NCBI GenBank assembly: GCA_033239525.1
Contig: BSYO01000014.1
Location: 8,820,404-8,884,403 of the forward strand
From: Nepenthes gracilis
Taxonomy: Eukaryota; Streptophyta; Magnoliopsida; Caryophyllales; Nepenthaceae
DNA: 64,000 nucleotides
Direction of reading: 5' to 3'
Of the stretch, positions 1 through 12,437 are shown one piece after another. The stretch's first letter is position 1. Each line of letters begins with the position of its first letter. The notes beneath the pieces were generated by a model. That model searched no databases, was not told the DNA's origin, and was given only the letters and a program-made list of their open reading frames with translations. The position numbers and the translations under genes are program-made.

Positions 1-2094
1 TACTGCCACATTCCGAGCCACAGTCATAATGATCACCCGAAGTGCCAACATCACCTTTAATCATTACCCAGAATCTTAAGATCCCTAATTTAAGAACATG
101 GCATCCTATCACCCAATTTTTCGGACTCACTCACGATTTCGCTTTTACATCTCCCATGAAACGTCAAAGACATGCAAGTCCAAAGACTCGCAGCATCGAT
201 TGCCAACATTGATGCCTCCTTTCCCAAAGAAGAACACCGAGGTCCACTTTCTCAACCTTTAAACACGTCTGTCTATATACAATATCATATGATCACCCTT
301 CTTAATGGTGCAACTATCTTGGCTTTTAAAACTTTAGTTAATGATTATCTTCAAAGACGAAGCCATGAGTTTTCAAGGCAGAGACTTTAGTTGCTAATTC
401 TGACTTACGTTCGGGGTGACATTAATCATGGACTTCTCCCCCACTTAAATCAAAGGTATCCACCTATCACGTGGTGAGAGTAACATAACCTTATCGTTTC
501 TCAAGGGATTCCAACCCATGATAACTTTCAGGGATCAACCCAATGACATAATCGTCATTTACCCCTATCCGATCTCCAAAACTAGCGTTTATCTTTCGTT
601 ACAAAATTACAAATCTCTCTAAGCCAAAAGTCTCACTTGAATTGTAATCCTTGAAGAATACTTGTTGGATCACTTAATAATTTTAGTTAGACCCAAGATG
701 ATCATACCCTTTCAGGACATTAATCGGTCTTTTCAATAGTCATCACTTAAAATCTTTATAGATCCCAAAGTCACGTTACCAAAGTGTTATAAGCCTAACA
801 AGGCATTTCCTCCACAAAACTTGATTCCTCATTTTTTTTTGAAATTCATAAACCCCATCACCCATCTTAACTACCTTGAGGTCCTGGGATATTTTATAAT
901 AATACCAAAGTCTATGCTTCCACAGCTCTGCATGAAACTCTCAACGATTTTCGTAGATTTTGACATAACCTTAAATTATCGGTCAACAGATACGTCAATC
1001 TAATCTTCCTTCTATAATCATCCTCGAATAGTCACACAGCCAAAGCCCTTCAATGACCACAAAATAACTTTCAAGATGCGGCCGCATATTTTAGTTAGGC
1101 TTAACTCAGATTCTTATTGAATGTTCTATAGTAAGATGTCATCAATCTCTTCAAACTTATGCCTCGAGACCCCATGACTCTATTGCTAGACATCATCATT
1201 TGCCAATCCAACCATTATTGAAACATATTTCTGAAAGTCTCATCAAAACAAAGTATTCATCCTTAAAGCTTGTATAAGCACATAAGACAATACCTCTTAA
1301 TACTCAAGACCCATGATCTACTTTATGTCAATTAATCGAGGTCAACTTCACTTCCTATCTATCATGGGGCAACATGCCATACCTTCTACCCGACATGGGG
1401 TCATCACAATGCCATCTTAAGTCTAAAAATCCACATCATCAACCTCATTATAACCCGAGGCTACCCAAAAGTCCAAACACTTTTTTTTTTTTCCAAAGTC
1501 ATGAATTGTCATCCTAGGACTTGATATACCTAAAATTTACTCGGTCGGACCAACCTTGAGCCAATGGCTCCACCTAGTCATCACACTTGCTAGGTTGATC
1601 AGGCAACCATTCTTAGCAATTACTAGCTTCAATCCACGATCAATCGACCTTGAACTTAGATTACTTAACCTAGTCCTTAGATCAACACTCGATCAATTTA
1701 AGAACTCAATTGATACAAATCAAATTCCAATATTAAGGAGTTTCTACGCACCATCTTCCTTTCGACCCACAACCTATCACTAATATTAGCAGTTCCCGTC
1801 TAAAAGCCACTACTAATAGTTCTAAGGCATTTCGTCTTAAGCTAGCTAATTGGATTAAATCATCACTCTTAACTTGGTACAGGCCTAAGTCATTGGGATT
1901 GGATTGGCTTAATTACCAAACACCTCTATTTATTTATTCGATCATTTATAACCTACCCCAAACTTAATTAGTGCTAACACCTTAAGTCGGAATAGATGGC
2001 TAATTATAATTATCCTTTGATTCGACTTAACCTATCCTAAGCTTCCGCTTTTAATCAATCAATTCCTAAGGCATCTCAACTCTATACCAATTGT
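1..2094 (-). mobile_element. Partial internal region, copy 1 (array 1)
   Basis: This is the primer-site-proximal part of a coding-less internal region, colinear with 5166-7256 and 10347-12437. It holds only short, unrelated frames. Its primer site, at about 2079-2090, has lost bases compared with the other two copies. No protein domain is recognised. Confidence 0.85.
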
Positions 2095-4697
2095 TGTGGC
2101 CAGACGGGTATATATTTTTTGATTCCGTCATTCATAACACAGGATCACAACTGCCATCTAGGACCCATATTCTTTTAACCATAAGAAATATAGCAGAAGT
2201 TACTCTAACATCTTGCGGAAACATTCATATTCATTCCCAAGTATTCATTTCCGGATACACAATCAAAACGCCTAGCTATAAGAGTCCATGAATCATAAAC
2301 AAGTCATTACAATAATATTCTCCAGAATAAGCTTCCGAATCTTTAATAATTCTTCAGACAAGCTCTAATCACCCCAACTCAGAAGGCACCAGCTGTAAAG
2401 TCTCATCTGAAGGGGGAAAACATAAAACAGTGAGTCGAAGCCCAGCAAGGTACATGCAGATATATAGTAAAACATGCATGCGGAACATATGTTAGCAAAA
2501 CAGATACTATTGCACATAAAGTTATAAGTGCCATAAGAAAGTGATTTATAACGGAATCAGGATGCAAACGTATACATAACTAGTAGAAAACAGGAACGGT
2601 CTTTGGAAATCAGAACCAATGTATTTATGTTCAGAAAGCAGAAGTCGGTCTTACTTCCACATTATATAGAAAACTTATCTTTTGTCAGTAAAGGACCCTA
2701 CCAGTAGACCCTACTGGCGAAGAGGGCGAATAATCGATGATAGATTGTGTACATCTCCCCACAATCAACGGTAATAAACAGAACAGAACGGATGATCCTA
2801 CCTCATAAGATCCTTCCCCAATCCAAGGGGGTGCCGGCCAGAACGAACATAATCTACCCTCCATATTTTAACGCCTCGAGGAGAAGCGGACCATAAATAA
2901 CTCCATAGACGAGTTATCCTCGATTACCACCATAACGTTCTAAGGCATGCCGGAAGAACCTAACTTGCAGATCGAGTCTTTGGGTCCAAAATAATGAGAA
3001 AAGCGAAACACTTCCTTCTTATTTCTTATTGAAAACCATTTCATAAAGCCTTGAGTTCATTGTCAGTACAAAGTCGGAAGTCATTTTCAATACAAGCTGG
3101 AGTTCACTTTCAATACAATGCCGGAGTTCATTTCCAATACAGAGCCTGAGTTCATTTTCTTAAAATGCAGGAGTTCATTTTCTCAAAATACCGGAGTCCT
3201 CAGAAGCCGGAGTGCTTTTTCAAAAGACAGAGTGCTCAAGAAGCCGGAGTGCTTTTTCAAAAGACGGAGTACTCAAAAAGCCAGAGTGCTCAGAAGCCGG
3301 AGTGCCTTTTTCAAAAATAGGAGTTCTTTTTCAAAAGGCGGAGTTCTTTTTAACAAAAGCAGGAGTGCAAAAGCCGGAGTTCTTTTTCAAAAACCAGAGT
3401 TCTTTTTCAAAGGCGGAGATCTTTTTAACAAAAGCAGGAGTGCAAAAGCCGGACTTCTTTTTCAAAAATCGGAGTTCTTTTTAAAAGGCGGAGTTCTTTT
3501 TAACAAAAGCAGGAGTCAAAAGCCGGAGCTCTTTTTCAAAAATCGGAGTTCAAAAGCCGGAGTTCTTTTTGGACGGGGTACTTTTCATTCAAAGGACGGA
3601 GTACTTTTAAAAGTCGAAGTTTCATAAATCCGAGTCTTGAAGGATCTAAATACTTTTAAAAGTCGAAGTTCATAAATTCGGACTACTTTTTTTCTCAAGG
3701 ACGGAGTGCTTTTTCATTATGGGAAAACCAGAACTGATTCTTTATCAAGGAAAAACCGAACTTAATTTTTATTAATGGAAAACTGAACTTTTAAGCATGC
3801 GGTTAAAAGAAATTCTTCTTTAATTAATGATCGGGACAAACATTGTACATATAGCATGTACTCATCCGAATCGAGATATATTTGCAATGAAACATGCATA
3901 TACTTGCATTAAATCATGATCTTAAAAGCGGGAAGGTGTACCCTTGCAAAATTTCTTAAAATATGACTTAAAAATCAGCGTCAAGAGGTACATTTGCACG
4001 ACTATGGTTCGCCCACCCTTATAGATCGAAGCTCCCTCCTCTACTCCTCACTGTTCTTCCTGTAGATTGCTCGTGCCAGCCTCCTTGATCGAAGCTGGAT
4101 ATATATAGAGGAGGGGTTGGGTGAGGTAAGTGGGGTAAGTCACCCACTTCGGTACCTCTTTTCAGAGGGTAGGTGGGAGCAAGTGGGTTAGGCTACTCAC
4201 TATGGTACTTTTTCTCAGAGTGTAATATGGTAGTTTTTACCTACCTGATTTGGTCAAGACCTAGTTGGATTCTAACTAAATAACAAAGTTTGCCTTTTTC
4301 TTTAGTTGTCATTAATTTATTCGGTCAAATTTCCTACTTAAAGCCGGTCAACGTAATATCCTCAAATCCAATCAACTCCTTTAAATCCGGTCAACATCTT
4401 TGATTCCGGTCAACTTCTTATTATTCACGCCGTCCATCACTTTTTCATAAATTTGGATTTCTTCTCCACAATTCTACTCGGCCTCACCAACATACAAAGC
4501 CACTCCGGACTTGAGGCCACTTGGCCTCTCTTCACACAATTCACTCCGGTCTTCAAATTCGGGAGACAAATTCGATTTCAAAATATGCTCTAAAGCCGGG
4601 ATTACATTTTTCGAATAACCTTCAATTTTTCTCGATCGTTTGATTATTTTGACTCGATGACTGGGATTTTCTATGTTTTAGAATCTGGGTGGTCACA
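2095..4697 (-). mobile_element. LTR copy 1, array 1
   Basis: This 2.6-kb LTR matches 7257-9878 and 12438-15060. Read on the minus strand it begins TGTGACCACC at 4697. It carries a TATA-like CTATATATAT at about 4099-4110 and an ACTCCG-rich minisatellite at about 3052-3715. A pyrimidine tract followed by CAG lies near 2407-2409. Its terminal bases near 2095 differ from the other copies (a GG in place of GA and an extra CAG), so the exact end is uncertain by a few bases. Confidence 0.85.
3052..3715. repeat. CCGGAGTTCTTTTTC minisatellite inside LTR copy 1
   Basis: This is a run of degenerate units of about 20-22 bp. On the plus strand they read roughly CCGGAGTTCTTTTTCAAAAG, with variants such as GCAGGAGT and GACGGAGTAC. 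The regular spacing leaves a 169-codon open frame (3118-3627) whose translation is itself repetitive (RSSFSKGGVLF-like). I read this as a by-product of the repeat, not a gene. Confidence 0.85.
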
Positions 4698-4745
4698 ATC
4701 TCCCCCACTTATAAAAATTTCGTCCTCGAAATTTGATGATCCCCA
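4698..4745 (-). promoter_or_regulatory. Polypurine tract and Pol C-terminal fossil (array 1, copy 2)
   Basis: On the minus strand the sequence reads AAGTGGGGGAGATTG directly before the LTR start TGTGACC, the position of a plus-strand primer (PPT). The same bases translate as NFEDEIFISGGD, the known C-terminal tail of Tekay/Del-like polyproteins. Confidence 0.75.
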
Positions 4746-7243
4746 CGGTCTCATAATTACACGTATTCTTTCATCCGGAAGTTGTTCCCTCGGACAAGGA
4801 TTACTCTAGGAAATCTCAAGCATTGAATTATAATTCTTATCACAAAATAAATTCTGCCTCTCATAACGACTCAATCCAGATACATACTGATTTTCTCAAC
4901 CATTGATATGAGAAAGACCTTATAACGATCATCAGAATTTCAAAAGCGACCTACCAAAATGCTGGCCATTTCTCCAATTTAATTTGATACTTCAAATGGA
5001 TCCAATGAACTTCTACTTTAGTTGATTCCATGCTTTAAAAGAATTTGATCACGGGGACCTTAATCTTACTCTTAAATTCCTGAGCCATGGGTTCATGCTG
5101 GGCTACCCTGATTTAAACAGTTCTAGGATAGTCATATTATGAAGGCAACCCTAAAATCCTCATACTACTGCCACATTCCGAGCCACAGTCATAATGATCA
5201 CCCGAAGTGCCAACATCACCTTTAATCATTACCCAGAATCTTAAGATCCCTAATTTAAGAACATGGCATCCTATCACCCAATTTTCCGGACTCACTCACG
5301 ATTTCGCTTTTACATCTCTCATGAAACGTCAAAGACATGCAAGTCCAAAGACTCGCAACATCAATTGCCAACATTGATGCCTCCTTTCCCAAAGAAGAAC
5401 ACCGAGGTCCACTTTCTCAACCTTTAAACACGTCTTGTCTATATACAATATCATATGATCACCCTTCTTAATGGTGCAACTATCTTGGCTTTTAAAACTT
5501 TAGTTAATGATTATCTTCAAAGACGAAGCCATGAGTTTTCAAGGCGAGACTTTAGTTGCTAATTCGACTTACGTTCGGGTGACATTAATCATGGACTTCT
5601 CCCCACTTAAATCAAAGGTATCCACCTATCACGTGGTGAGAGTAACATAACCTTATCGTTTCTCAAGGGATTCCAACCCATGATAACTTTCAGGATCAAC
5701 CCAATGACATAATCGTCATTTACCCCTATCCGATCTCCAAAACTAGCGTTTATCTTTCGTTAAAATTACAAATCTCTCTAAGCCAAAAGTCTCACTTGAA
5801 TTGTAATCCTTGAAGAATACTTGTTGGATCACTTAATAATTTTAGTTAGACCCAAGATGATCATACCCTTTCGGGACATTAATCGGTCTTTTCAATAGTC
5901 ATCACTTAAAATCTTTATAGATCCCAAAGTCACGTTACCAAAGTGTTATAAGCCTAACAAGGCATTTCCTCCACAAAACTTGATTCCTCATTTTTTTTTG
6001 AAATTCATAAACCCCATCAGTCCATCTTAACTACCTTGAGGTCCTGGGATATTTTATAATAATACCAAAGTCTATGCTTCCACAGCTCTGCATGAAACTC
6101 TCAACGATTTTCGTAGATTTTGACATAACCTTAAATTATCGGTCAACAGATACGTCAATCTAATCTTCCTTCTATAATCATCCTCGAATAGTCACACAGC
6201 CAAAGCCCTTCAATGACCACAAAATAACTTTCAAGATGCGGCCGCATATTTTAGTTAGGCTTAACTCAGATTCTTATTGAATGTTCTATAGTAAGATGTC
6301 ATCAATCTCTTCAAACTTATGCCTCAGACCCCACAACTCTATTGCTAGACATCATCATTTGCCAATCCAACCATTATTGAAACATATTCTGAAGAAAGTC
6401 TCATCAAAACAAAGTATTCATCCTGAAAGCTTGTATAAGCACATAAGACAATACCTCTCAATTCTCAAGACCCATGATCAATTTTACATCAACTAATCGA
6501 GGTCAACTTCACTTCCTATCTATCATGGGGCAACATGCCATACCTTCTACCAGACATGAGGTAATGCCATCTTAAGTCTAAAAATCCACATCGTCAACCT
6601 CATTATAACCCGAGGCTACCCAAAAGTCCAAACACTTAAACATTTTTCCAAAACAGTCATGAATTGTCATCCTAGGACTTGATATACCTAAAATTTACTC
6701 GAGTCATACCAACCTCGAGCCAATGGCTCCACCCTAATCATCACACTTGCTAGGTTGATCAGGCAACCATTCTTAACGAATTACTAGCTTCAATCCACAG
6801 TCGATCGACCTTAAACTGAGATTACTTAACCTAGTCCTCAGATCAACACTGATCAATTTAAGAACCCAATTGATACAAATCAAATTCCAATATTAAGGAG
6901 TTTCTACGCACCATCTTCCTTTCGACCCCACAACCTATCACTAATATTAGCAGTTCCCGTCTAAAAGCCACTACTAATAGTTCTAAGGCATTTCGTCTTA
7001 AGCCAGCTAATTGGATTAAATCATTACTCTTAACTTGGTACAGGCGTAAGTCATTGGGATTGGGCTGGCTTAATTACCAAACACCTCTATTTATTTATTC
7101 GATCATTCATAACCAACCCCAAACTTAATTAGTGCTAACACCTTAAGTCGGAACAGATGGCTAATTATAATTATCCTTTCATTCGACTTAACCTATCCTG
7201 AGCTTCCGCTTTTCGATCAATCAATTCCTAAGGCATCTCAACT

Positions 7244-7254
7244 CTCTGATACCA
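7244..7254 (-). promoter_or_regulatory. tRNA-iMet primer binding site (array 1, copy 2)
   Basis: The minus strand reads TGGTATCAGAG two bases after the LTR end CA. This matches the initiator-Met tRNA 3' end used by most plant LTR elements. Confidence 0.85.
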
Positions 7255-7256
7255 AT

Positions 7257-9878
7257 TGTGACGGAACGGGTATATATTTTTTGATTCCGTCATTCATAAC
7301 ACAGGATCACAACTGCCATCTAGGACCCATATTCTTTTAACCATAAGAAATATAGCGGAAGTTACTCTAACATCTTGCGGAAACATTCATATTCATTCCC
7401 AAGTATTCATTTCCGGATACACAATCAAAACGCCTAGCTATAAGAGTCCATGAATCATAAACAAGTCATTACAATAATATTCTCCAGAATAAGCTTCCGA
7501 ATCTTTAATAATTCTTGGACAAGCTCTAATCACCCCAACTCGGAAGGCACCACTTTGTAAAGTCTCATCTCGAAGGGGAAAACATAAAACAGGTGAGTGA
7601 AACCCAGCAAGGTACATGCGGATATATAGTAAAACATGCATGCGGAACATATGTTAGCAAAATGATACTATTGCACATAAAGTTATAAGTGCCATAAGAA
7701 AGTGATTTATAACGGAATCGGGATGCAAACGTATACATAACTAGTAGAAAACGAGAACGGTCTTTGGAAATCAGAACCAATGTATTTATGTTCAGAAAGC
7801 AGAAGTCGGTCTTACTTCCACATTATATAGAAAACTTATCTTTTGTCAAGAAAGGACCCTACCAAGTAGACCCTCTTTGGCGAAGAGGGCGAATAATCGA
7901 TGATAGATTGTGTACATCTCCCCACAATCAACGGTAATAAATGAATAGAATGGATGATCCTACCTCATAAGATCCTTCCCCAATCCAGAGGGTGCCGGCG
8001 AGCAATGAACATAATCTACCCTCCATATTTTAACGCCTCGAGGAGAAGCAGACCATAAATAACTCCATAGACAGAGTTATCCTCGATTACCACCATAACG
8101 TTCTAAGGCATGCCGGAGAACCTAACCTGACTGCAGATCAGTCTTTGGGTCCAAAATAACAGAAACAGAAACACTTCCTTCTTATTTCTTATTGAAAACC
8201 ATTTCAGTAAAGCCAGAGTTCATTGTCAGTACAAAGTCGGAAGTCATTTTCAATACAAGCTGGAGTTCACTTTCAATACAATGCCGGAGTTCATTTCCAA
8301 TACAGAGCCTGAGTTCATTTTCTTAAAATGCAGGAGTTCATTTTCTCAAAATACCGGAGTCCTCAGAAGCCGGAGTGCTTTTTCAAAAGACAGAGTGCTC
8401 AAGAAGCCGGAGTGCTCAGAAGTCGGAGTGCTTTTTCAAAAGACTCAGTACTCAAAAAGCCCAGTGCTCGGGAAGCGGAGTGCCTTTTTCAAAAATAGGA
8501 GTTCTTTTTCAAAAGGCGGAGTTCTTTTTAACAAAAGCAGGAGTGCAAAAGCCGGAGTTCTTTTTCAAAAACCAGAGTTCTTTTTCAAAGGCGGAGATCT
8601 TTTTAACAAAAGCAGGAGTGCAAAAGCCGGACTTCTTTTTCAAAAATCGGAGTTCTTTTTAAAAGGCGGAGTTCTTTTTAACAAAAGCAGGAGTCAAAAG
8701 CCGGAGCTCTTTTTCAAAAATCGGAGTTCAAAAGCCGGAGTTCTTTTTGGACGGGGTACTTTTCATTCAAAGGACGGAGTACTTTTAAAAGTCGAAGTTT
8801 CATAAATCCGGAGTACTGAAGGACGAAATACTTTTAAAAGTCGAAGTTCATAAATTCGGACTACTTTTTACTGAAGGACGGAGTGCTTTTTCATTATGGG
8901 AAAACCGAACTGATTCTTTATCAAGGAAAAACCGAACTTAATTTTTATTAATGGAAAACTGAACTTTTAAGCATGCGGTTAAAAGAAATTCTTCTTTAAT
9001 TAATGATCAGGACAAACATTGTACATATAGCATGTACTCATCCAGAATCAGATATATTTGCAATGAAACATGCATATACTTGCATTAAATCATGATCTTA
9101 AAAGCAGGGGAAGGTGTACACTTGCAATATTCTTAAAATATGACTTAAAAATCAGCGTCCGAGGTACATTTGCCTGACTATGGTTCGCCCACCCTTATAG
9201 ACTGGAAGCTCCCTCCTCTACTCCTCACTGTTCTTCCCGTAGATTGCTCGTGCGACCTCCTTGATCGAAAATTGGATATATATAGAGGAGGGGTTGGGTG
9301 AGGTAAGTGGGGTAAGTCACCCACTTGGTACCTCTTTTCGGAGGGTAGGTGGGAGCAAGTGGGTTAGGCTACTCACTATGGTACTTTTTCTCAGAGTGTA
9401 ATATGGTAGTTTTTACCTACCTGATTTGGTCAAGACCTAGTTGGATTCTAACTAAATAACAAAGTTTGCCTTTTTCTTTAGTTGTCATTAATTTATTCCA
9501 GTCAAATTTCCTACTTAAAGCCGGTCAACGTAATATCCTCAAATCCGATCAACTCCTTTAAATCCGGTCAACATCTTTGATTCCGGTCAACTTCTTATTA
9601 TTCACGCCGTCCATCACTTTTTCATAAATTTCGGATTTCTTCTCCACAATTCTACTCCGGCCTCACCAACATACAAAGCCACTCCGGACTTCAGGGCCAC
9701 TTCGGCCTCTCTTCACACAATTCACTCCGGTCTTCAAATTCAGGAGACAAATTCTGATTTCAAAATATGCTCTAAAGCTGGATTACATTTTTCGAATAAC
9801 CTTCAATTTTTCTCGATCGTTTGATTATTTTGACTCGATGACTGGGATTTTCTATGTTTTAGAATCTGGGTGGTCACA
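7257..9878 (-). mobile_element. LTR copy 2, array 1
   Basis: This 2622-bp LTR is bounded by plus-strand TGTGACGG at 7257 and GGTCACA at 9878. On the minus strand it has a TATA-like box at 9275-9287 and a conserved block CAAATGTACCTCGGACGC at about 9150-9176. The ACTCCG minisatellite is at 8212-8895, and a pyrimidine tract ending in AG is at 7569-7570. Its start (TGTGACCACCCAGATT) closely matches the solo LTR at 37493 (TGTAACGACCCAGATT), so the two belong to one family. Confidence 0.9.
8212..8895. repeat. Minisatellite inside LTR copy 2
   Basis: These are the same 20-22-bp ACTCCG-type units as in LTR copy 1, with a few units changed or missing. The copy holds a 174-codon repetitive open frame (8281-8805) that I do not consider a gene. 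Confidence 0.85.
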
Positions 9879-12437
9879 ATCTCCCCCACTTATAAAAATT
9901 TCGTCCTCGAAATTTGATGATCCCCACGGTCTCATAATTACACGTATTCTTTCATCCAGAAGTTGTTCCCTCGGACAAGGATTACTCTAGGAAATCTCAA
10001 GCATTGAATTATAATTCTTATCACAAAATAAATTCTGCCTCTCATAACGACTCAATCCAGATACATACTGATTTTCTCAACCATTGATATGAGAAAGACC
10101 TTATAACGATCATCAGAATTTCAAAAGCGACCTACCAAAATGCTGGCCATTTCTCCAATTTAATTTGATACTTCAAATGGATCCAATGAACTTCTACTTT
10201 AGTTGATTCCATGCTTTAAAAGAATTTGATCACGGGGACCTTAATCTTACTCTTAAATTCCTGAGCCATGGGTTCATGCTGGGCTACCCTGATTTAAACA
10301 GTTCTAGGATAGTCATATTATGAAGGCAACCCTAAAATCCTCATACTACTGCCACATTCCGAGCCACAGTCATAATGATCACCCGAAGTGCCAACATCAC
10401 CTTTAATCATTACCCAGAATCTTAAGATCCCTAATTTAAGAACATGGCATCCTATCACCCAATTTTTCGGACTCACTCACGATTTCGCTTTTACATCTCC
10501 CATGAAACGTCAAAGACATGCAAGTCCAAAGACTCGCAGCATCGATTGCCAACATTGATGCCTCCTTTCCCAAAGAAGAACACCGAGGTCCACTTTCTCA
10601 ACCTTTAAACACGTCTGTCTATATACAATATCATATGATCACCCTTCTTAATGGTGCAACTATCTTGGCTTTTAAAACTTTAGTTAATGATTATCTTCAA
10701 AGACGAAGCCATGAGTTTTCAAGGCAGAGACTTTAGTTGCTAATTCTGACTTACGTTCGGGGTGACATTAATCATGGACTTCTCCCCACTTAAATCAAAG
10801 GTATCCACCTATCACGTGGTGAGAGTAACATAACCTTATCGTTTCTCGAGGGATTCCAACCCATGATAACTTTCGGGGATCAACCCAATGACATAATCGT
10901 CATTTACCCCTATCCGATCTCCAAAAACTAGCGTTTATCTTTCGTTAAAAATTACAAATCTCTCTAAGCCAAAAGTCTCACTTGAATTGTAATCCTTGAA
11001 GAATACTTGTTGGATCACTTAATAATTTTAGTTAGACCCAAGATGATCATACCCTTTCGGGACATTAATCGGTCTTTTCAATAGTCATCACTTAAAATCT
11101 TTATAGATCCCAAAGTCACGTTACCAAAGTGTTATAAGCCTAACAAGGCATTTCCTCCACAAAACTTGATTCCTCATTTTTTTTTGAAATTCATAAACCC
11201 CATCAGTCCATCTTAACTACCTTGAGGTCCTGGGATATTTTATAATAATACCAAAGTCTATGCTTCCACAGCTCTGCATGAAACTCTCAACGATTTTCGT
11301 AGATTTTGACATAACCTTAAATTATCGGTCAACAGATACGTCAATCTAATCTTCCTTCTATAATCATCCTCGAATAGTCACACAGCCAAAGCCCTTCAAT
11401 GACCACAAAATAACTTTCAAGATGCGGCCGCATATTTTAGTTAGGCTTAACTCAGATTCTTATTGAATGTTCTATAGTAAGATGTCATCAATCTCTTCAA
11501 ACTTATGCCTCAGACCCCACAACTCTATTGCTAGACATCATCATTTGCCAATCCAACCATTATTGAAACATATTCTGAAAGTCTCATCAAAACAAAGTAT
11601 TCATCCTGAAAGCTTGTATAAGCACATAAGACAATACCTCTTAATACTCAAGACCCATGATCTACTTTATGTCAATTAATCGAGGTCAACTTCACTTCCT
11701 ATCTATCATGGGGCAACATGCCATACCTTCTACCAGACATGGGGTCATCACAATGCCATCTTAAGTCTAAAAATCCACATCATCAACCTCATTATAACCC
11801 GAGGCTACCCAAAAGTCCAAACACTTTTTTCCAAAACAGTCATGAATTGTCATCCTAGGACTTGATATACCTAAAATTTACTCCAAATAGGACCAACCTT
11901 GAGCCAATGGCTCCACCTAGTCATCACACTTGCTAGGTTGATCGGGCAACCATTCTTAGCAATTACTAGCTTCAATCCACGATCAATCGACCTTGAACTT
12001 AGATTACTTAACCTAGTCCTTAGATCAACACTGATCAATTTAAGAACTCAATTGATACAAATCAAATTCCAATATTAAGGAGTTTCTACGCACCATCTTC
12101 CTTTCGACCCACAACCTATCACTAATATTAGCAGTTCCCGTCTAAAAGCCACTACTAATAGTTCTAAGGCATTTCGTCTTAAGCTAGCTAATTGGATTAA
12201 ATCATCACTCTTAACTTGGTACAGGCCTAAGTCATTGGGATTGGATTGGCTTAATTACCAAACACCTCTATTTATTTATTCGATCATTTATAACCTACCC
12301 CAAACTTAATTAGTGCTAACACCTTAAGTCGGAATAGATGGCTAATTATAATTATCCTTTGATTCGACTTAACCTATCCTAAGCTTCCGCTTTTCGATCA
12401 ATCAATTCCTAAGGCATCTCAACTCTCTGATACCAAT
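9879..12437 (-). mobile_element. Internal region, copy 3 (array 1)
   Basis: This 2559-bp coding-less internal region is colinear with 4698-7256. It has the primer site at 12425-12435 and the purine tract and NFEDEIF fossil at about 9879-9926. Copies 2 and 3 differ mostly by scattered single-base changes and short indels. Confidence 0.85.
12425..12435 (-). promoter_or_regulatory. tRNA-iMet primer binding site (array 1, copy 3)
   Basis: The minus strand reads TGGTATCAGAG, two bases from the LTR end at 12438. It is identical to the site at 7244-7254. Confidence 0.85.

Larger units (their letters stand above)
4698..7256 (-). mobile_element. Internal region, copy 2 (array 1)
   Basis: This 2559-bp internal region lies between two LTRs. 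On the minus strand it opens with the primer site at 7244-7254. It closes with a purine-rich tract (AAGTGGGGGAGATTG) against the LTR at 4698. Just before that tract it encodes the fossil peptide NFEDEIFISGGD, typical of the C-terminus of Tekay/Del-type Pol. No other gag or pol domain can be read. Confidence 0.85.

Noticed and set aside
3118..3627. 169-codon plus-strand frame in LTR copy 1 (and 174-codon frame at 8281-8805)
   Set aside because: It is the translation of the ACTCCG minisatellite and is antisense to the element; the third LTR copy breaks it. Open length is explained by repeat composition.
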